From positions 2,852,001 to 2,916,000 of the forward strand of contig OZ242023.1 in NCBI GenBank assembly GCA_965204915.1: a DNA stretch of 64,000 bases, in the 5' to 3' direction. The translations under genes were made by a program, and so were the position numbers. The notes beneath the pieces were generated by a model. The model saw only the letters and a list, made by a program, of their open reading frames with translations. It did no database searches and was not told the origin of the DNA. This document shows, one piece after another, positions 61,397 to 64,000 of this stretch (positions are counted from its first letter, which is position 1; each line of letters begins with the position of its first letter). The DNA is from HK1 sp965204915 (GTDB lineage Bacteria > Pseudomonadota > Gammaproteobacteria > HK1).

Positions 61397-62530
61397 ATGA
61401 CGGTCGTCAGCTTCACGTCTCCCGGCGCAGTGGCCCTCGACGCCCTGGACCGGCGGCTGCTCGACGAGTACCAGCGCGGCTTCCCCGTCTGCGAGGCCCC
61501 CTTTGCGGAGATCGCGGATCGCCTCGGCTGCGAAGCGGGAGAGGTGCTCCGGCGCCTGGCCGTGCTCGAACGCCGCGGGTTGGTGAGCCGCGTCGGCCCG
61601 GTGTTCGCGCCGGGCCGCATCGGAGCGAGCACGCTGGCGGCGATGGCGGTTCCGCCGGCGCGGCTCGAGTCGGTCGCCGAATGCGTGAACCGCTGTCCCG
61701 CGGTCAACCACAACTACGAGCGCGAGCACGCCCTCAACCTCTGGTTCGTGCTCACCACGTCGTGCGCGGAGACGCTCCACGAGGCCCTGGCCGGGATCCG
61801 GCGACGCACCGGCCTGGAGGTGCTCGACCTGCGCCTCGAACGGGCCTACCACATCGACCTCGGGTTCCCTCTGTGGCGCCGGACGTCGGCCGGAGGCGGT
61901 CCCTCGGAGGAGGCCGCGGACACGCCGGGAGCAGCGGCTCCGGCCCCTCCGGTGACCTCGGCGGTCCCGGCGGCCTCGACCATCCGGGCGGCCGCGGCGG
62001 GCTCACCGGCGACGGCGGCGCCGGATACGCTCGACCTGCGCCTCGTGGGCGCCATCCAGGACGGTCTGCCGCTCACCGCCCGTCCTTACGCGGCGGTGGC
62101 GGAACGCATCGGCCTCTCCGAGACGCAGGTGATGCGCAGGATCGGGCGCCTCCTGTGCGATGGCGTCATCAAGCGCATGGGAGTGGTCGTGCGCCACCAC
62201 GAGCTCGGCTACCGGGCGAACGCGATGGTCGTCTTCGACGCCCCGGACGATCGGGCGGATGCCCTCGGCGAGCGTCTCGCCCGGCTCGCACCGGTCACCC
62301 TGTGCTACCGGCGTACCCGGCGCCGGCCGGCCTGGCCCTACAACCTGTACTGCATGCTGCACGGGCGGGACCGATCCGAGGTGAGAGGCTGGATGGACGA
62401 GCTGCTGCCGGAGGCGGTCGGCGATCTCGATCGCGCGGTGCTGTTCAGCCGCCGCCGGTTCCGCCAGCGCGGCGCGCGCTATGCCGCGGACTGCACGTCC
62501 ACGGAGGTGGAGGCCGCGGCTCATGGATGA
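61397..62530 (+). CDS. nirDL: Fused NirD-NirL siroheme decarboxylase subunits
   Basis: 377 residues with two AsnC/Lrp-like halves joined by an Ala/Pro/Thr-rich linker (~162-210). Each has a winged-helix region and an RAM-like domain. The first half carries HNYEREHALNLWFVL with active-site His residues, the second RRPAWPYNLYCMLHG. Decarboxylates siroheme to 12,18-didecarboxysiroheme. NirDL fusions are known in some denitrifiers. The stop overlaps the next start by 8 bp. Confidence 0.87.
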   Translation: MTVVSFTSPGAVALDALDRRLLDEYQRGFPVCEAPFAEIADRLGCEAGEVLRRLAVLERRGLVSRVGPVFAPGRIGASTLAAMAVPPARLESVAECVNRCPAVNHNYEREHALNLWFVLTTSCAETLHEALAGIRRRTGLEVLDLRLERAYHIDLGFPLWRRTSAGGGPSEEAADTPGAAAPAPPVTSAVPAASTIRAAAAGSPATAAPDTLDLRLVGAIQDGLPLTARPYAAVAERIGLSETQVMRRIGRLLCDGVIKRMGVVVRHHELGYRANAMVVFDAPDDRADALGERLARLAPVTLCYRRTRRRPAWPYNLYCMLHGRDRSEVRGWMDELLPEAVGDLDRAVLFSRRRFRQRGARYAADCTSTEVEAAAHG

Positions 62531-63767
62531 TCTCGACCACGCCATCGTCGATGCGCTGCAAGACGGCGTCGCGGTGTGCGAGCGCCCGTTCGCGACCGCG
62601 GCCCAATCGCTGGGGATCGGGGAGACTGCTCTCATCGGGCGGCTGCGCCGCCTGCTCGCGGACGGGGTGCTCACCCGCTTCGGGCCGATGTTCGACGCCG
62701 AGCGCCTCGGCGGAGCGGTGACCCTCGCCGCCATGTCCGTCCCCCCTGCAAGGCTCGATGCGGTCGCGGCGCAGGTCAACGGCTTCGACGAGGTGGCGCA
62801 CAACTACGAGCGCGAACATGCGCTGAACCTGTGGTTCGTGCTCGCCACCGAGACGCCCGAGGCGATCCCGCCGGTCATCGAAGCAATCGCGGCGCGAACC
62901 GGATATCCGGTCTACGACATGCCGAAGCTGGAGGAGTACTACGTCGGGCTCAGGTTCCGCACCGGGGAGGGCGAGGCGCCGGAGAAGCCGGGGAGCGTAC
63001 GCTCGCGAGACGACCCCGCCGGGGGCCGGACGTCCGATCTCCGACGTACCGATGCCGGGGGAGGATCGCATCGGGATCGGGCCTCGGGCAGGGGGAGAGG
63101 GGGCGCCGGAGCAGCCGGGACGATGGGCGCCCACGCTCCCGCCACGGCGAGCCGCGGGAGCGCCGTACGGCGGCTCGCATCCCGGGGGATCGACCCGGTG
63201 GACCGCGCCATCGTCGCCGCCACCCAGGAAGGGCTGCCGCTGGTCCCGCGGCCCTGCCACGCGATCGCCGAGAGGATCGGTCTCGATCCGGCGCAGATCA
63301 TGCAGCGCCTGCAACGCATGCTCGACACCGGCGCCGTCCGGCGCATCGCAGCGGTGCCGAACCACTATGCCCTCGGCTACCGGGCCAACGGGATGTCGGT
63401 GTGGAACGTCGCCGACGCGGAGGCAAGCGAGGCCGGCCGCGCGATCGGCGACCTGCCCTTCGTCAGCCACTGCTACCGGCGCCCGAGACATCCCCCGCTC
63501 TGGCCGTACAACCTGTTCGCGATGGTCCACGGCCGCACCCGCGCGGAGGTCGAGAGGCAGGTCGCCGGAATCGCGGCGGTGCTGGGCGGGCGCTCCCACG
63601 CTCACGACGTTCTGTACAGCCGCCGGATCCTGAAGAAGACCGGGCTCAGGCTGCGGGCGGTGCAAGCGCGGGACAGGCCGGATGCGCCCGGTTCGAGACC
63701 CGGGACTCCAGGCGGGTGGGGTGTCCGCGTTCCCGGGGAAGGCAAGGCGGACACTTCCAGGGATTGA
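62523..63767 (+). CDS. nirGH: Fused NirG-NirH-like siroheme decarboxylase subunits
   Basis: 414 residues with the same two-half plan as the preceding gene. First half: RPFATAAQSLGIGETALIGR and HNYEREHALNLWFVL; second: RPCHAIAERIGLDPAQIMQR and RHPPLWPYNLFAMVHG. The linker (~148-222) is longer and rich in Gly, Arg and Asp, apparently repeat-expanded. By family knowledge NirG and NirH join NirD and NirL in the decarboxylase; separate nirG and nirH genes are the usual state. The 3' end is in a 13-bp repeat. Confidence 0.83.
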   Translation: MDDLDHAIVDALQDGVAVCERPFATAAQSLGIGETALIGRLRRLLADGVLTRFGPMFDAERLGGAVTLAAMSVPPARLDAVAAQVNGFDEVAHNYEREHALNLWFVLATETPEAIPPVIEAIAARTGYPVYDMPKLEEYYVGLRFRTGEGEAPEKPGSVRSRDDPAGGRTSDLRRTDAGGGSHRDRASGRGRGGAGAAGTMGAHAPATASRGSAVRRLASRGIDPVDRAIVAATQEGLPLVPRPCHAIAERIGLDPAQIMQRLQRMLDTGAVRRIAAVPNHYALGYRANGMSVWNVADAEASEAGRAIGDLPFVSHCYRRPRHPPLWPYNLFAMVHGRTRAEVERQVAGIAAVLGGRSHAHDVLYSRRILKKTGLRLRAVQARDRPDAPGSRPGTPGGWGVRVPGEGKADTSRD

Positions 63768-63796
63768 CCCCGAGGATTGACCCCGAGGATTGACCA
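63761..63796. repeat. 13-bp tandem repeat at the nirGH-nirJ junction
   Basis: GGATTGACCCCGA units at 63761, 63774 and 63787 (last incomplete). The first contains the nirGH stop; the GAGG that recurs at the unit junctions may serve as the nirJ ribosome site. Confidence 0.9.
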
Positions 63797-64000
63797 ATGT
63801 TCAGGATCTCCCGGTACATGCACGAGCTGATCGAGCCGACGCCCATCGGACCGGTGCGGAAACCGCCGGGGCCGGTGGTGATCTGGAACCTGATCCGGCG
63901 CTGCAACCTGACCTGCAAGCACTGCTACTCCATCTCCGCGGACCGCGACTTCCCGGGCGAGCTGTCCACCGAGGAGGTCTTCGCGGTCATGGACGATCTG
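63797..64000 (+). CDS. nirJ: Heme d1 biosynthesis radical SAM protein NirJ (5' part)
   Basis: The ATG at 63797 opens 68 residues before the window edge. NLIRRCNLTCKHCYSISADR has the radical-SAM CxxxCxxC (36, 40, 43). Family role: replaces two propionates by oxo groups on didecarboxysiroheme. Position after nirGH in a nirCFD-LG-HJ order supports the call. Confidence 0.92.
   Translation, partial: MFRISRYMHELIEPTPIGPVRKPPGPVVIWNLIRRCNLTCKHCYSISADRDFPGELSTEEVFAVMDDL

Overview
The window is high-GC DNA (by eye well above 60% over most of its length) from a proteobacterium. An OprI-type alanine-zipper lipoprotein, DUF1302/DUF1329 envelope proteins, a phaA/phaB pair and a heme d1 (nir) cluster suggest a denitrifying, PHA-forming Gammaproteobacterium or a close relative. 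A taurine-type ABC importer, a DMSP-lyase-family cupin and 2-oxoglutarate oxygenases would suit a marine or host-associated life, but that is inference. No tRNA, rRNA, CRISPR array or transposase gene was seen.

Left defence island (1-18830). A four-gene set known from defence islands, PLD/SNF2 helicase, DUF1156 adenine methylase, DUF3780 and DUF499, runs on the minus strand. It is split: between DUF3780 and DUF1156 lie a GHKL-ATPase/receiver-domain pair (minus), a dcm/vsr pair (plus) and a Septu-like ATPase/HNH pair (minus). Decayed copies of the DUF1156 5' end and of DUF3780 lie next to these modules, so the DUF3780-DUF1156 junction appears to be a repeatedly used insertion and recombination site.

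Chromosomal core (18927-45673). In order: ilvE; moeA-moaE; phaB and phaA; DUF3750; an Lpp/OprI-like lipoprotein; an L,D-transpeptidase; a DMSP-lyase-like cupin; an acyl-CoA dehydrogenase; an isocitrate lyase/PEP mutase family protein; a luciferase-like monooxygenase; a cytochrome b561/cytochrome c' pair; a nitroreductase; a sirtuin; a taurine-type ABC transporter; then DUF1302, DUF1329, a 47-residue zinc-ribbon protein, a YCF48-like protein and an RND/MMPL transporter. A VapC-like remnant sits before the RND gene.

Right defence island (45674-54992). A fused Eco57I-type methylase/BsuBI-PstI-type nuclease is interrupted by an apparent +1 frameshift. Next come the 3' scar of a DUF4276 gene, a DISARM drmA remnant whose Walker A region is deleted, an intact drmMI-like DUF1156 methylase, and an AAA ATPase/DUF4276 (TOPRIM-like) pair. 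The last three genes have visibly lower GC than the rest.

Metabolic right end (55049-64000). A TPR/2OG-Fe(II) oxygenase, a phytanoyl-CoA dioxygenase family protein and a fumarate-reductase-like flavoprotein with a short 2Fe-2S partner are followed by nirC, nirF, fused nirDL, fused nirGH and the start of nirJ. A DNR/FNR-type box precedes nirC.

Short tandem repeats (13-30 bp units, 2-5 copies) recur through the window, at gene ends, in leaders and in frame inside coding linkers.
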